DNA from: an uncultured Pelagibacteraceae bacterium
GTDB lineage: Bacteria > Pseudomonadota > Alphaproteobacteria > Pelagibacterales > Pelagibacteraceae
Reading direction: 5' to 3'
NCBI GenBank assembly: GCA_902559635.1
Contig: CACEIY010000002.1
Location: 1-64,000 of the forward strand
Length of the DNA stretch: 64,000 nt
The notes under the pieces are model-generated. The model was not told the origin of the DNA and made no database searches. It worked only from the letters and a program-made list of their open reading frames with translations. Each line of letters begins with the position of its first letter. The stretch's first letter is position 1. This document shows positions 28,531-39,121 of this stretch, in pieces. The translations under genes were made by a program, and so were the position numbers.

Positions 28531-28558
28531 AAAAAAGGGGCAATAAATGCCCCTTTTT
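28531..28558 (-). terminator. Intercistronic Rho-independent terminator/attenuator between substrate-binding protein and ATPase genes
   Basis: Minus strand AAAAAGGGGCATTTATTGCCCCTTTTTTTT. Confidence 0.85.
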
Positions 28559-28578
28559 AAATTTAGATTAACCTATGG

Positions 28579-30297
28579 TTATTTCCAAGCGTCTTTGTAT
28601 GCTATGGTTTTACCTTGAGGTTTCTCGTTAACTTTAGCTTTTGGCGAACCAGCTTTATTTAACCAAAAAGAAGCTTCTTTTGGTTCATTAAGTCTTGGTC
28701 CACATCCACCGTACGCGTTACTAGCTTTATCAGCAGCTTCCATACGAGACATAACTAAGTCCATCTCATCTGCAAGACGATCCATAGTTTCTTGTGGTGT
28801 AAATGTACCAGAGTTAACTTCTCCGATATGCTGCCACCATAATTGTGCTAGCTTCGGATAATCTGGAACGTTGATACCTGTTGGAGACCATACATTTCTG
28901 TTGTCTGATCTATAGAACTCAATAAGTCCACCTAATTCAGGTGCTCTCTTAGTAAAGTGTTTGTGGTTAACAGTACTTTTTCTTACGAAAGTTAAACCAA
29001 CATCAGCTTTTTTAAGAGATACAGTTTTTGAAACTGCAAATTGAGCGTACAACCATGCAGCTTTTCTTCTCTCAACATCAGTAGACTTAAACAAAGTCCA
29101 TGATCCAACGTCTTGATATCCAAGCTTCATACCTTCTTCCCAATAAGGTCCTTTAGGTGATGGGCCCATTCTCCATAAAGGCATACCGTTTGCATCAACT
29201 ACTTTATTATTAGGATCTTTTCCTACTAAAGAAGCTGTGAAAGCTGTGTACCAGAAAATTTGCTGAGCAACATTTCCTGAAGAAAGAGATGGTAAAGACT
29301 GATAAAAGTCCATAGCTGCTGCTCCCGGAGGCGCATAAGCTCTTAACCATTCATCCCATTTTCTAATTGCGTATACTGCAGCAGGGCCATTAGTAGCTCC
29401 ACCTCTTGATACGTTAGCACCAACTGGGTTACAAGAACCTGGCTCCATTCTAATTCCCCATTCGTCTACAGGTACTCCATTAGGTAGACCTTTACTTCCT
29501 GCACCAGCCATTGATAACCATGCATCAGTCATTCTCCAACCTAAGTCAGGAGCTCTTTTACCGTAGTCCATATGACCATAAATATTAACACCATCTATCG
29601 TCTTCACATCTTCTGAAAAGAATTTAGCGATGTCTTCATAAGCAGACCAGTTTAATGGTACACCTAAATCATAACCATATTTAGCTTTAAATTGTTTTTT
29701 AATTTCAGGTCTATCAAACCAGTCTTTTCTGAACCAATAAAGGTTAGCAAATTGTTGGTCTGGTAGTTGGTAAAGATTTCCATCTGGACCTGTAGTAAAT
29801 TGAAGCCCTATGAAATCATCTAAATCCAAATATGGATTAGTAACAGCTTTACCTTCGCCTTTCATCCATTCAGTTAAATTAACAGCCTGTTGCATACGCG
29901 CGTGCGTACCAATTAAGTCTGAGTCATTAACATATGCATCGTAAATACTTACGTTAGTTTGCATTTGTGTTTGAACAGCCATTACTACATCACCTTCTCC
30001 TATGATTTGGTGTTGTACTTTGATGCCCGTTATTTCTTCAAACGCTTTTGTAAGAGTCTTAGACTCATACACGTGAGTGGGTATCCCTTCAGATACTACT
30101 TTTAAAGTCATTCCTTTGAATGGCTTAGCAGCATCTTGAAACCACTTAAGCTCTTTCTCTCTATCTTTAGCAGATAAAACAGAAAGACTAAACTCGCCGT
30201 CAGACCATTTCTTAATTGCATTGGCAGATGCATTAGAAATAGTTACGATTGAAAAAGTAATAGCAACAGCAAGAACAGTTTTTAATGTCTTAATCAT
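28579..30297 (-). CDS. Glycerol ABC transporter substrate-binding protein (GlpV-like)
   Basis: 572 aa with signal peptide; extracellular solute-binding family 1; operon context with glycerol permeases, DUF2160, glpK. Confidence 0.88.
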   Translation of the reverse strand: MIKTLKTVLAVAITFSIVTISNASANAIKKWSDGEFSLSVLSAKDREKELKWFQDAAKPFKGMTLKVVSEGIPTHVYESKTLTKAFEEITGIKVQHQIIGEGDVVMAVQTQMQTNVSIYDAYVNDSDLIGTHARMQQAVNLTEWMKGEGKAVTNPYLDLDDFIGLQFTTGPDGNLYQLPDQQFANLYWFRKDWFDRPEIKKQFKAKYGYDLGVPLNWSAYEDIAKFFSEDVKTIDGVNIYGHMDYGKRAPDLGWRMTDAWLSMAGAGSKGLPNGVPVDEWGIRMEPGSCNPVGANVSRGGATNGPAAVYAIRKWDEWLRAYAPPGAAAMDFYQSLPSLSSGNVAQQIFWYTAFTASLVGKDPNNKVVDANGMPLWRMGPSPKGPYWEEGMKLGYQDVGSWTLFKSTDVERRKAAWLYAQFAVSKTVSLKKADVGLTFVRKSTVNHKHFTKRAPELGGLIEFYRSDNRNVWSPTGINVPDYPKLAQLWWQHIGEVNSGTFTPQETMDRLADEMDLVMSRMEAADKASNAYGGCGPRLNEPKEASFWLNKAGSPKAKVNEKPQGKTIAYKDAWK

Positions 30298-30416
30298 TAT
30301 TATTTCCCCCGTTTATGTTATTATTTATTCTTAGATGAATAAGTAAACTAGATCGAAGAGTGTATGTCAAAAAAAAATTCAATTTATACGACAGTTTTCA
30401 ATTTCTAATTGAATAA

Positions 30417-31895
30417 TTATGATAGTGTTTTTTTAATGGCTTTATCCCAGCCTTTAATAAGATTTTTTCTATTAGATGATTTCATTCTAGGATGAAAAGT
30501 TCTATCGACTTGCCAATTGTTAGAAATATCTTTTAAAGATTTATAAACTCCTATTTGAAGTCCTGCCATAAAAGCTGCACCTAAAGCTGTTGTTTCATCT
30601 ACTTTCGGTCTCAACACTTTTACATCAACTACGTCAGCTAAAAATTGTGAAAACCAGTTATTCTTAACCATTCCTCCATCTACTTTTATTATTCTTGGTC
30701 TTAAACCATCATTTTTCATCGCTTCAAATAGATCATGAGTTTGATATGCAACAGACTCTACTGTAGCTCTTACAATTTCTTTTGGTCCCGTGTCTCTGGT
30801 TAAACCTGACAGTACTCCTCTTGCATTAACTGCCCAATAAGGAGCACCAAGTCCTGTGAAGGCTGGAACTAAATAAATTCCATTATTTGACTTCAAAGAT
30901 TTTATTATTTTTTCGGTATCAGAAGCTTTTTTTATAAATTTTATTTTGTCTCGTAACCATTGCACGCCAGCACCAGCTATAAAAATAGATCCCTCTAATG
31001 CATAAGTTGTTTTTCCATTAATTCTATAACCAATTGTAGTTAATAATCTATTTTTAGAATAAACTTTTTTACTACCTGTGTTTAGCAGAACAAAAGCACC
31101 TGTGCCGTAAGTACTTTTAAGAGATCCTTGTTCAAAACAACATTGTCCTATAGTTGCTGATTGTTGATCTCCCACCATTCCTGTAATTGGATAAGATGTG
31201 CCAGTAAGACTCGGGTCTGTGTGACCGAAATCAGCCGAACAATCTTTAACTGTGGGCAATATTTCTCTAGGTATTTTTAATATTTTTAATATTTGACTAT
31301 CCCATTCATTTGTAGAAATATTAAATAACATAGTTCTACTAGCATTCGTTGCATCAGTTGCATGGTCAGCTCCATTAGTTAATTTCCATAAAAGAAAACA
31401 ATCTACCGTTCCAAATAATAATCTTTTCTTTTTGATCAATTCTTTTGCTTTAGGCACATTGTCTATTATCCATTTAATTTTTGTTGCTGAAAAGTATGCA
31501 TCAATTAACAATCCAGTTTTATTGTAAATAATAGTTTCTTTTTTTTGTCTAATTAACTTTTTACAATATTCAGATGATCTTCTATCTTGCCAAACTATAG
31601 CATTGTAAACAGGTTTGCCTGTTGTTTTGTCCCATAATATTGTCGTTTCTCTCTGATTTGTAATCCCTATTGTTAAAATCTTTCCTTTTAATTTTTTACT
31701 TTTTTTAATTACATCTCGTAAGACTTTTAGTGTAGTCTTCCATATTTCATCTGGATTATGCTCAACCCATCCATCTTTTGGAAAATGCTGAGTAAATTCT
31801 ATTTGTGATACATAAACTGACTGACCTTTTAAATTGAATAAGATAGCTCTACTTGAAGTGGTACCTTGATCGATAGAGATAATAAATTTTTTCAT
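30417..31895 (-). CDS. glpK: Glycerol kinase
   Basis: ISIDQGTTSSRAILFN, ITNQRETTILWDKTTGKPVYNAIVWQDRR, GMVGDQQSATIGQ, FTGLGAPYW. Confidence 0.97.
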   Translation of the reverse strand: MKKFIISIDQGTTSSRAILFNLKGQSVYVSQIEFTQHFPKDGWVEHNPDEIWKTTLKVLRDVIKKSKKLKGKILTIGITNQRETTILWDKTTGKPVYNAIVWQDRRSSEYCKKLIRQKKETIIYNKTGLLIDAYFSATKIKWIIDNVPKAKELIKKKRLLFGTVDCFLLWKLTNGADHATDATNASRTMLFNISTNEWDSQILKILKIPREILPTVKDCSADFGHTDPSLTGTSYPITGMVGDQQSATIGQCCFEQGSLKSTYGTGAFVLLNTGSKKVYSKNRLLTTIGYRINGKTTYALEGSIFIAGAGVQWLRDKIKFIKKASDTEKIIKSLKSNNGIYLVPAFTGLGAPYWAVNARGVLSGLTRDTGPKEIVRATVESVAYQTHDLFEAMKNDGLRPRIIKVDGGMVKNNWFSQFLADVVDVKVLRPKVDETTALGAAFMAGLQIGVYKSLKDISNNWQVDRTFHPRMKSSNRKNLIKGWDKAIKKTLS

Positions 31896-31976
31896 TTAAT
31901 TGTATAATTTATTTTAATTTTTTGAATTTTGTTAGTAAAGTATATTTAAAAATTTTAATAGGATAGGCAAATCTAA

Positions 31977-33317
31977 ATGAAAAAAGTAGCTATTATTGGA
32001 GCTGGACCATGTGGTTTATCGATTTTGAGAGCTTTTGAACAAGCTGAAAAAAAAGGTGAAAAAATCCCAGAAATTATTTGTTTTGAAAAACAAGAAAATT
32101 GGGGAGGTTTGTGGAATTATAGTTGGAGAACAGGATCTGATCAATATGGAGATCCAATTCACAACAGTATGTATAGATATCTTTGGTCTAATGGACCTAA
32201 AGAATGTTTAGAATTTGCAGACTATTCTTTTGATGAACATTTTGGAAAACCTATTCCATCATTTCCTCCAAGAGAAGTTCTTTACGACTATATAATTGGA
32301 AGAGTAAGCAAAGGAAATCTAAAAAGCAAAATTAAGTTTAATACAAGAGTAACTAATACAATTTTTAAAAATGACAAATTTGAAGTTAGCTATCAAGATA
32401 AAGCTAATAACAAAATATTAACTGAAAATTTTGATTATGTAGTGGTATCTACAGGTCATTTTTCAGTTCCTTTTATTCCTGAATATGAGGGAATGAATTC
32501 TTTCCCTGGGAGAATAATGCACTCTCATGATTTTAGAGATGCAGAGGAGTTTAGAGATAAAAATATAGTTGTACTTGGAAGCAGCTATTCTGCAGAGGAT
32601 ATCGCTTTACAATGTAATAAATACGGCGCTAAAAGTGTAACTATAGGATACAGACATAATCCAATGGGATTTAAATGGCCCAAAGGAATGAAGGAGGTTC
32701 ATTATCTTGATAAACTAGAAGGAAAAAATGCTATTTTTAAAGATGGAACAAAACAAGAAACAGATGTTTTAATTTTATGTACTGGATATCTTCATCATTT
32801 TCCATTTTTAGATGAAAGTTTAAAATTAAAAACTCATAATAGATTGTATCCCCCTAAATTATACAAAGGGGTTATTTGGCAAGACAACAATAAGTTGTTA
32901 TTTCTTGGAATGCAGGATCAGTTTCACACTTTTAATATGTTTGACTGCCAAGCTTGGTATGCAAGGGATGTTATTATGGATAAAATTAAAATGCCAAGCG
33001 ACAATGAAATAGAGAATGATATTAATAAATGGGTAGCTATAGAGGAGAAATTAGAAAATCCTGATCAAATGATAGATTTTCAAACAGAGTATACCAAAGA
33101 ACTTCATGAATTATCAGACTATCCAAAAATTGACTTTGAATTAATTAGAAAACATTTTAAAGAATGGGAGCATCATAAAGTAGAGGATATACTGACATAC
33201 AGAAATAAATCATTCTCATCTCCTGTTACTGGATCTGTTGCTCCTATTCACCATACTCCTTGGGCATCAGCAATGGATGACTCGGCAAAAACTTTTTTAG
33301 ACCAGTCTAAAAAATAA
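31977..33317 (+). CDS. tmm: Trimethylamine monooxygenase (flavin-containing)
   Basis: GAGPCGLSILRAFEQAEKKGEKIPEIICFEKQENWGGLWNYSWRTGSDQYGDPIHNSMYRYLWSNGPKE; FMO-type second dinucleotide motif VVLGSSYSAEDIA. Confidence 0.95.
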   Translation: MKKVAIIGAGPCGLSILRAFEQAEKKGEKIPEIICFEKQENWGGLWNYSWRTGSDQYGDPIHNSMYRYLWSNGPKECLEFADYSFDEHFGKPIPSFPPREVLYDYIIGRVSKGNLKSKIKFNTRVTNTIFKNDKFEVSYQDKANNKILTENFDYVVVSTGHFSVPFIPEYEGMNSFPGRIMHSHDFRDAEEFRDKNIVVLGSSYSAEDIALQCNKYGAKSVTIGYRHNPMGFKWPKGMKEVHYLDKLEGKNAIFKDGTKQETDVLILCTGYLHHFPFLDESLKLKTHNRLYPPKLYKGVIWQDNNKLLFLGMQDQFHTFNMFDCQAWYARDVIMDKIKMPSDNEIENDINKWVAIEEKLENPDQMIDFQTEYTKELHELSDYPKIDFELIRKHFKEWEHHKVEDILTYRNKSFSSPVTGSVAPIHHTPWASAMDDSAKTFLDQSKK

Positions 33318-33341
33318 TTTATAAAATATTTTATAAATTAT
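33314..33341. terminator. Perfect 28-bp palindrome between convergent tmm and tmoW (likely bidirectional terminator)
   Basis: ATAATTTATAAAATATTTTATAAATTAT is its own reverse complement. Confidence 0.6.
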
Positions 33342-33347
33342 AAAAAC

Positions 33348-35501
33348 TTAATCTATACCAAGATGTTTTTTTCTTTTTTCTACCCAAGTTCGAATTAAAT
33401 TATCAAATATCAAACCTATGAAAGCAACACAGATCCCCAAGGTTAATCCAATACCTGCTCCATTCTTATCTGATAAAGCTTTAAGAATATATTGACCTAA
33501 ATCCTCTGTTCCAATAAATGCACCAATTATAACCATAAATAATGCAAATACGATTGTTTGATTTAAGCCAAGCATCATATGTGGAAAAGCTAAAGGGAAT
33601 TCTATTTTTGTTAACCTTTGAAATTTATTAACACCAGACATTGTAGCAGCATCATGCAAGGCTGCTGGTACACTTCGCAGTCCCTCAATTGTATATCTTG
33701 TTGCTGGAATTGTTGCATAAACAATAACTGCTATTAATACAGATGTATCTGTAATTCCAAATAACATCATTACTGGAATTAAATAAACAAAAGATGGGAA
33801 AGTTTGAAAGATATCACAAACACCTAACATAAAATTAGTTGTATGTTTGTTCTGAAAACATAAAGTTCCTACCGTAAATCCAATTATACAAGAAACAATA
33901 ACGCCAAAAGTTGCCATATACGTTGTAACCAATGCTCTATCCCACCATGGGCTTAAAGCTATAAACAATGTTAATCCACAAACAACTAAAGCGGAACGAA
34001 TCCCACCAATTAAATATCCAGCTCCTACAACTAATACTAATGTAGCTACAGCTGGCATTCTTAAATATAAAGCTCGCATTGGTTGAAGCACTTCCACAAT
34101 TAACCAAGTATTAAATGCTTTGATGTAAACAAAAAAAGTATCAAAAATCCAATCAACTCCTTTATTCCAAAAATCAGCGGTTGAGATCCCTTTGTTATGT
34201 GGAACTTCAAATAGATAATTAAATCCCTCTTTAAAATAAAAAGATCCAAAATAGGCAAGGACAATTCCTATTAGTAAAGCTACGCCAAAAAAAATTGCAT
34301 TTTTATTACGTTCAAAAAATGTCAAATTACCAAAATAATCAACTTGTTTATTCGCCCAAGCTAAAGACATCTTATCTAATAAAATAGCAATTAAACTTAT
34401 GCAAAGACCTGCTTCTAAAGCCAATCCAATATTAAGCTGATTCAAAGCCAATAATAAATTAAATCCTAAACCTTTAGCACCAATAAAAGCTGAAATAACA
34501 GCCATAGAAAAACACACCATTATGACCTGGTTTACTCCAATTAATATGTCTCTTCTTGCGGTTGGAATTAATACTTTAAACATTAGTTGAAAATTATTAC
34601 ACCCACTCATTCTACCAGCTTCAATAACTTCTGGTGGGACTGCTCTTAAACCTAACAAGGTCAATAATATCATTGGTGGAACAGCAACGATCATAGTTAT
34701 AATTACTGCTGCATGATCACCAACTCCAAAAAGAACAAGCGCAGGAACTAACACTGCATATTGTGGCATTGTCTGCATAACTAATAGTATTGGATATAAA
34801 GCTTTCTCAACTCGTTTACTTTTAAATGCTGCAATTCCTAAAGCTAGACCAAAAATAAAAGATAGTGGAGCTGCGACTAATATAAAAGAAAGAGTTTGCA
34901 TTGAAGGTTTCCACTGACCAAATATAGAAATATAAACCATAACTAAACCCGCAAATATAGCTAAACCCTTACCGCTTAGTTTGTATGCTAATATTGCTGA
35001 ACCCGCAGCAACGACTGTCCATGGTAGACCTGGCATTTTTGCCCATGAATTTGAACCTACCCAATCCCAGCTAGTAAAAGCTACAATAGTTTTAAGACCT
35101 CCAAGTAAAATTTCCCTAATCAATTCAATTAAAAATGTCATAATTGAAGTTATTTCTCTTGTTATCTGAAGGATTAATGGTCGAGTTTTGTAAGTTTGAG
35201 TATCACTATTCCAAAATTCCATAGGCAACCATTCATTCATTAAGAAAAACAATGAATCATTTATCCAAATAGGCAACCACCCAAGGAGAGGGGGGAGTCT
35301 CCAAAACACATCAAAAGCATAATATCTTACTTCTTTACCAAGAAAGATATAAAAGCTTTGATTAGGATCTTTAACAAACTCCGCTTGACCTCTTATAAAT
35401 TTGTATGTTTCAGGAACTTCGATGGCAAAACATAAAGCAAAAAAAACTACTAACAAAAATAACCATTGAAATGCTTTTGGATATTTTTTTATAAAATCCA
35501 T
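33348..35501 (-). CDS. tmoW: TMAO/glycine betaine ABC transporter permease, fused double permease (TmoW-like)
   Basis: 717 aa with two ProW/OpuAB-like permease halves, each with an EAA-like loop (GCNNFQLMFKVLIPTARRDI; GVNKFQRLTKIEFPLAFPHM). Confidence 0.9.
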   Translation of the reverse strand: MDFIKKYPKAFQWLFLLVVFFALCFAIEVPETYKFIRGQAEFVKDPNQSFYIFLGKEVRYYAFDVFWRLPPLLGWLPIWINDSLFFLMNEWLPMEFWNSDTQTYKTRPLILQITREITSIMTFLIELIREILLGGLKTIVAFTSWDWVGSNSWAKMPGLPWTVVAAGSAILAYKLSGKGLAIFAGLVMVYISIFGQWKPSMQTLSFILVAAPLSFIFGLALGIAAFKSKRVEKALYPILLVMQTMPQYAVLVPALVLFGVGDHAAVIITMIVAVPPMILLTLLGLRAVPPEVIEAGRMSGCNNFQLMFKVLIPTARRDILIGVNQVIMVCFSMAVISAFIGAKGLGFNLLLALNQLNIGLALEAGLCISLIAILLDKMSLAWANKQVDYFGNLTFFERNKNAIFFGVALLIGIVLAYFGSFYFKEGFNYLFEVPHNKGISTADFWNKGVDWIFDTFFVYIKAFNTWLIVEVLQPMRALYLRMPAVATLVLVVGAGYLIGGIRSALVVCGLTLFIALSPWWDRALVTTYMATFGVIVSCIIGFTVGTLCFQNKHTTNFMLGVCDIFQTFPSFVYLIPVMMLFGITDTSVLIAVIVYATIPATRYTIEGLRSVPAALHDAATMSGVNKFQRLTKIEFPLAFPHMMLGLNQTIVFALFMVIIGAFIGTEDLGQYILKALSDKNGAGIGLTLGICVAFIGLIFDNLIRTWVEKRKKHLGID

Positions 35502-35504
35502 AAT

Positions 35505-36536
35505 TTAATTATTATTTTTTCTCCCTCCAAAAACTGTATTAATTATTTTTGTTGGGTTAATAGAGCCTACTATCTTATTTTTGCTATCTATGACAGAAAC
35601 AGATTTTTCTTGAGTAAGAATTTTTTCAGCTACATTTTCAATTATTTCGTCTTTTGAAACTTTAAAATCACTTAAATTATTGGTAACAGATGTGTCCATT
35701 ACATCTTCTATTAATAAAACTTTTTCCCTAGGTACCTCTTCAGTAAATTTTCTCACATATTCAGTTGCTGGATTTAAAACAATATTAGCTGGAGTATCTA
35801 ACTGTTCAATTGTACCATCCTTCATAATTGCAATACGATCTGCAAGTTTTAGAGCCTCATCAAAATCATGTGTTATAAACATAATTGTTTTCTGGAGTTT
35901 ATCTTGAAGTCTTAAAAACTCATCTTGCATTTCTTTTCTAATCAATGGGTCTAAAGCAGAAAAAGGTTCATCCAGAAACCATATATCTGGTTCAACAGCT
36001 AATGATCTTGCAATTCCAACTCTTTGTTGTTGTCCTCCAGACAGTTCTCTAGGAAAATAATTTTCTCTACCATCAAGTCCGACTAATTTAACCATATCCA
36101 TCGCTTTAGTAATACTATCTTCAATTTCTATTCCTTTGATTTGAAGTGGAAAAGCTATATTTTCAACAACAGTTTTATGTGGTAACAAAGCAAAACTTTG
36201 AAAAACCATTCCCATTTTATTTCTTCTAAGATCGATAAGTTCTTTATTATTTAATTTTAATAAATCTTGACCTTCTATAAAAATTTTTCCACCCGTAGCA
36301 TCCGTTAGTCTTGAAATACATCTTAAAAGTGTAGATTTTCCAGAACCAGATAAACCCATCACAACCAACATTTCACCTTTTGAAACTTCAAAAGAAGCAT
36401 TGTTTACACCTACAATACATCCATTTTCTTGAAAAGTTTTAGCATCAACTTTGCCATTAGATTCTTGGAGCATTTTTTCAGCATTAGCTCCAAATATTTT
36501 AAAAACATTTTGACATTTTATTACTGCATTAGACAT
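35505..36536 (-). CDS. tmoV: TMAO/glycine betaine ABC transporter ATP-binding protein (TmoV-like)
   Basis: MGLSGSGKSTLLRCISRL; LSGGQQQRVGIARSLAVEPDIWFLDEPFSALD; C-terminal CBS-like region. Confidence 0.93.
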   Translation of the reverse strand: MSNAVIKCQNVFKIFGANAEKMLQESNGKVDAKTFQENGCIVGVNNASFEVSKGEMLVVMGLSGSGKSTLLRCISRLTDATGGKIFIEGQDLLKLNNKELIDLRRNKMGMVFQSFALLPHKTVVENIAFPLQIKGIEIEDSITKAMDMVKLVGLDGRENYFPRELSGGQQQRVGIARSLAVEPDIWFLDEPFSALDPLIRKEMQDEFLRLQDKLQKTIMFITHDFDEALKLADRIAIMKDGTIEQLDTPANIVLNPATEYVRKFTEEVPREKVLLIEDVMDTSVTNNLSDFKVSKDEIIENVAEKILTQEKSVSVIDSKNKIVGSINPTKIINTVFGGRKNNN

Positions 36537-36601
36537 AAATATTTAATTAAGTTATATGATATTAAGATAGAATTAAATCCATATTATTGTTGTTTTTCTC
36601 C

Positions 36602-37153
36602 TTAAAAATTTTTAATAAAATAAACCCTAGTGTCAATTCCTGTGCTTAAAAAACTTAATGCTTCACCACTTACAGTTATAGACTCATTGACTCCTACATT
36701 ATTTCCACTTACAGTAAAACCTGCAAAGCACTTCTTTTTATCTTTATCCCACTTAACAAAAGTCTCATCAATTTTATTTCCATTTATCGTATAAATCTCA
36801 TGCGCTCTAAAATTTAAAAAATTTGCACCCATAATTGCTCTCTGAGGAATAAGTTTAGTTGCATTACAGACTTGTTCATACACTTCATTAGTTAATTTAT
36901 AATGATCAGTTCCATCAAAAGTTACAAGTATACCTGAGGGAAGTTTTGATATTAATTCACTTAATTTTTTTTCATTTGCTATTCTTTCTTCCTCTATTTT
37001 CATTCTCTCAACCAATTCATCACCTTGACCAAACATAATATTTAAAACAAAAAAACATGAAATTATTACAATAACTAAAATTACTAGACCACTCATCTGT
37101 CTAATAAACTCTGGTAACTCTTTAATTTTTTCTAAATAGATTTCCTTTAACAT
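36602..37153 (-). CDS. Hypothetical membrane-anchored protein (183 aa)
   Basis: Single N-terminal TM; between tmoX and tmoV. Confidence 0.6.
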   Translation of the reverse strand: MLKEIYLEKIKELPEFIRQMSGLVILVIVIISCFFVLNIMFGQGDELVERMKIEEERIANEKKLSELISKLPSGILVTFDGTDHYKLTNEVYEQVCNATKLIPQRAIMGANFLNFRAHEIYTINGNKIDETFVKWDKDKKKCFAGFTVSGNNVGVNESITVSGEALSFLSTGIDTRVYFIKNF

Positions 37154-37530
37154 TATTCCTGCAACTCTCCATTTTTCCAGGTCCCTGTTTTTTGGGTTCC
37201 ATCAGACCATGTAAAAGTTCCTTTTCCATTCATAAATCCTTTGGCCCATTCCCCTTCATAGGTAGAGCCATCTGGAAAAGTTAAAATACCTATCCCATTC
37301 CACTCACTATTCTTAAACTGACCTTTGTAAATATATCCATTAGGCCAAGTCTCAACTCCTTGACCATTTTTTTTTGTTCCTACCCACTCTCCTTCGTAGG
37401 TAGTTTTATCTGTATAAACCCATTTACCATAACCATTTTCACAATTACCTTCTTTACATCCGGTACTACGTGCTAATGCAACTGATGTAAGCAATAAACT
37501 TAAAATCAAACTGATAAGAAATTTTTTCAT
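37153..37530 (-). CDS. MORN-repeat protein with signal peptide
   Basis: Repeats YEGEWVGTKKNGQGVETWPNG / YKGQFKNSEWNGIGILTFPDGS / YEGEWAKGFMNGKGTFTWSDG. Confidence 0.9.
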   Translation of the reverse strand: MKKFLISLILSLLLTSVALARSTGCKEGNCENGYGKWVYTDKTTYEGEWVGTKKNGQGVETWPNGYIYKGQFKNSEWNGIGILTFPDGSTYEGEWAKGFMNGKGTFTWSDGTQKTGTWKNGELQE

Positions 37531-37564
37531 TATTATACTTTACACAAAATTTGTTAAAAAAAAA

Positions 37565-38023
37565 TCAGACTTTTCCCCTCAGTTTACTGCAAGAATAAAA
37601 AGTTATATCTTTTTCAGCATTTTCACTTTTTATATTTTTGGTAACTTCGTGAACTAACTCACCTGTTTTTCTGTCAATAATACCTGACTCGGAATAACTT
37701 GTGTCATTATCAATTGCTTTAAATAATACTACGTCTTTATTTACTATTTTGACATCTAAATTTATAGCTGAAAGAAAAGATGATAACCCTTTAATTAAAA
37801 GAGTTTCTGGTTGTAAGGATTTAATTTCAAATTTATTTAAATCTTTTTTATCTAAATCTTTAGCTAAAAAAACTTGATAATTATATTCTGAATTCTTTAT
37901 AATTTTTTTTTCTAATTCACATTTAAAACTAAGGTTTATATTTTCTTGAATATTTATATTTTTTGCTAACAACTGATTAGAAAATAGTAAACTAATCAAT
38001 ATTATCAAAAAATATCTAGTCAT
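37565..38023 (-). CDS. Hypothetical secreted protein (152 aa)
   Basis: N-terminal signal-like sequence; coding continuity. Confidence 0.55.
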   Translation of the reverse strand: MTRYFLIILISLLFSNQLLAKNINIQENINLSFKCELEKKIIKNSEYNYQVFLAKDLDKKDLNKFEIKSLQPETLLIKGLSSFLSAINLDVKIVNKDVVLFKAIDNDTSYSESGIIDRKTGELVHEVTKNIKSENAEKDITFYSCSKLRGKV

Positions 38024-38041
38024 TAAAACTGAAATAAAAAA

Positions 38042-38070
38042 ATCCCCCCCAACAATGTTGGGAGAGATTA
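38042..38070 (-). terminator. Rho-independent terminator after tmoX
   Basis: Minus strand CTCTCCCAACATTGTTGGGGGGGATTTTTTTATT. Confidence 0.8.
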
Positions 38071-38092
38071 TTTAATTTAATTATTGTTTACC

Positions 38093-39067
38093 TTATTTAG
38101 TAAATGCTTTCCAAACTGACTCGTTATCAGCTAACCATTTTTTAGCCGCATCTTCATGAGTCATTTTATCAATATCAACTAAAGCTGCCATTGCACCAAT
38201 TTGACTTGTAGAAAATGACATTTTTTTAAACACTGCTGCCGCAGCTGGATGAGTATTTGGAAAATCTTCATGTACTGCTTTTTTCAAATATCCATCTGGA
38301 GATCCACATTTTCCATCTCCACCGTCTGCTGGTCTGCAACCGGCTGTGTAAGGAGGGAAATCAATAAATGTAAAACCAGCACCATCTGTAAAGTTTGGTG
38401 TCCAGTTAAAAATTATAGTTCCTCTTCCTTCTTTTTCTGCTGCTGCTAATTCAGCCCAAAGTGCGTCAGCACTTCCTGCAAATTTAACCCACCAAAGGTC
38501 TCCTAAACCTAAAGCATCAACTCTTTGCGGAATTAAATCTCCATGCCAAGTTTGAGGACCTTCCAACATTCTTCCTTTTCCATCTGGTGAATCAGGAGTT
38601 GTGAAGTTTTTAGCACAGTCTGGATTTTTTAAAGCAGTCCAATCTGGTAAACCTGGACATAATCCTTTATCAACAACCCAGTTAGGATATCCCATATCTT
38701 CAAGAGTTCTTGCTTCGTGGTCTCCCCAATCTAATAAACCGCCTTTATCTCTAGCTGTATCAAAAGATTTTCCAAAAGCAGATTCCCATACCTCATGAGA
38801 GATAGTTACATCTCCAATTCTAATAGACTCATATACAGCTTGTGAGTCAGCATTAACATAACTTACATTGTTACCCATGCTTTCAAAAATTCCACCAATT
38901 ACGTAAGCCATTACAATTTGGCTAGACCAATTGTGAGTTGGGATAACAATAGGTGCACTACTATCACCCGATTTCTTCGCTGATTTATCGCCTCCACCCA
39001 TAAAGAATACAGCAGCTGCAATAATAACCACCGCTCCAATAATTAGCGGTAAAGTTTTGTTTTTCAT
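38093..39067 (-). CDS. tmoX: TMAO/glycine betaine ABC transporter substrate-binding protein (TmoX-like)
   Basis: OpuAC family: IVIPTHNWSSQIVMAYVIGGIFESMGNNVSYVNADSQAVYESIRIGDVTISHEVWESAF. Confidence 0.92.
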   Translation of the reverse strand: MKNKTLPLIIGAVVIIAAAVFFMGGGDKSAKKSGDSSAPIVIPTHNWSSQIVMAYVIGGIFESMGNNVSYVNADSQAVYESIRIGDVTISHEVWESAFGKSFDTARDKGGLLDWGDHEARTLEDMGYPNWVVDKGLCPGLPDWTALKNPDCAKNFTTPDSPDGKGRMLEGPQTWHGDLIPQRVDALGLGDLWWVKFAGSADALWAELAAAEKEGRGTIIFNWTPNFTDGAGFTFIDFPPYTAGCRPADGGDGKCGSPDGYLKKAVHEDFPNTHPAAAAVFKKMSFSTSQIGAMAALVDIDKMTHEDAAKKWLADNESVWKAFTK

Positions 39068-39121
39068 ACTTATTCCCCTTTCTTAATATTAAGTAAGATT
39101 AGTATGTGCCTTTGTAAAATG

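Noticed and set aside
28504-28543. Upstream start MPLFFKAKLQIIN for the GlpS-like ATPase
   Set aside because: Start lies inside a strong terminator hairpin; ATG 28504 gives a normal ATPase N-terminus.
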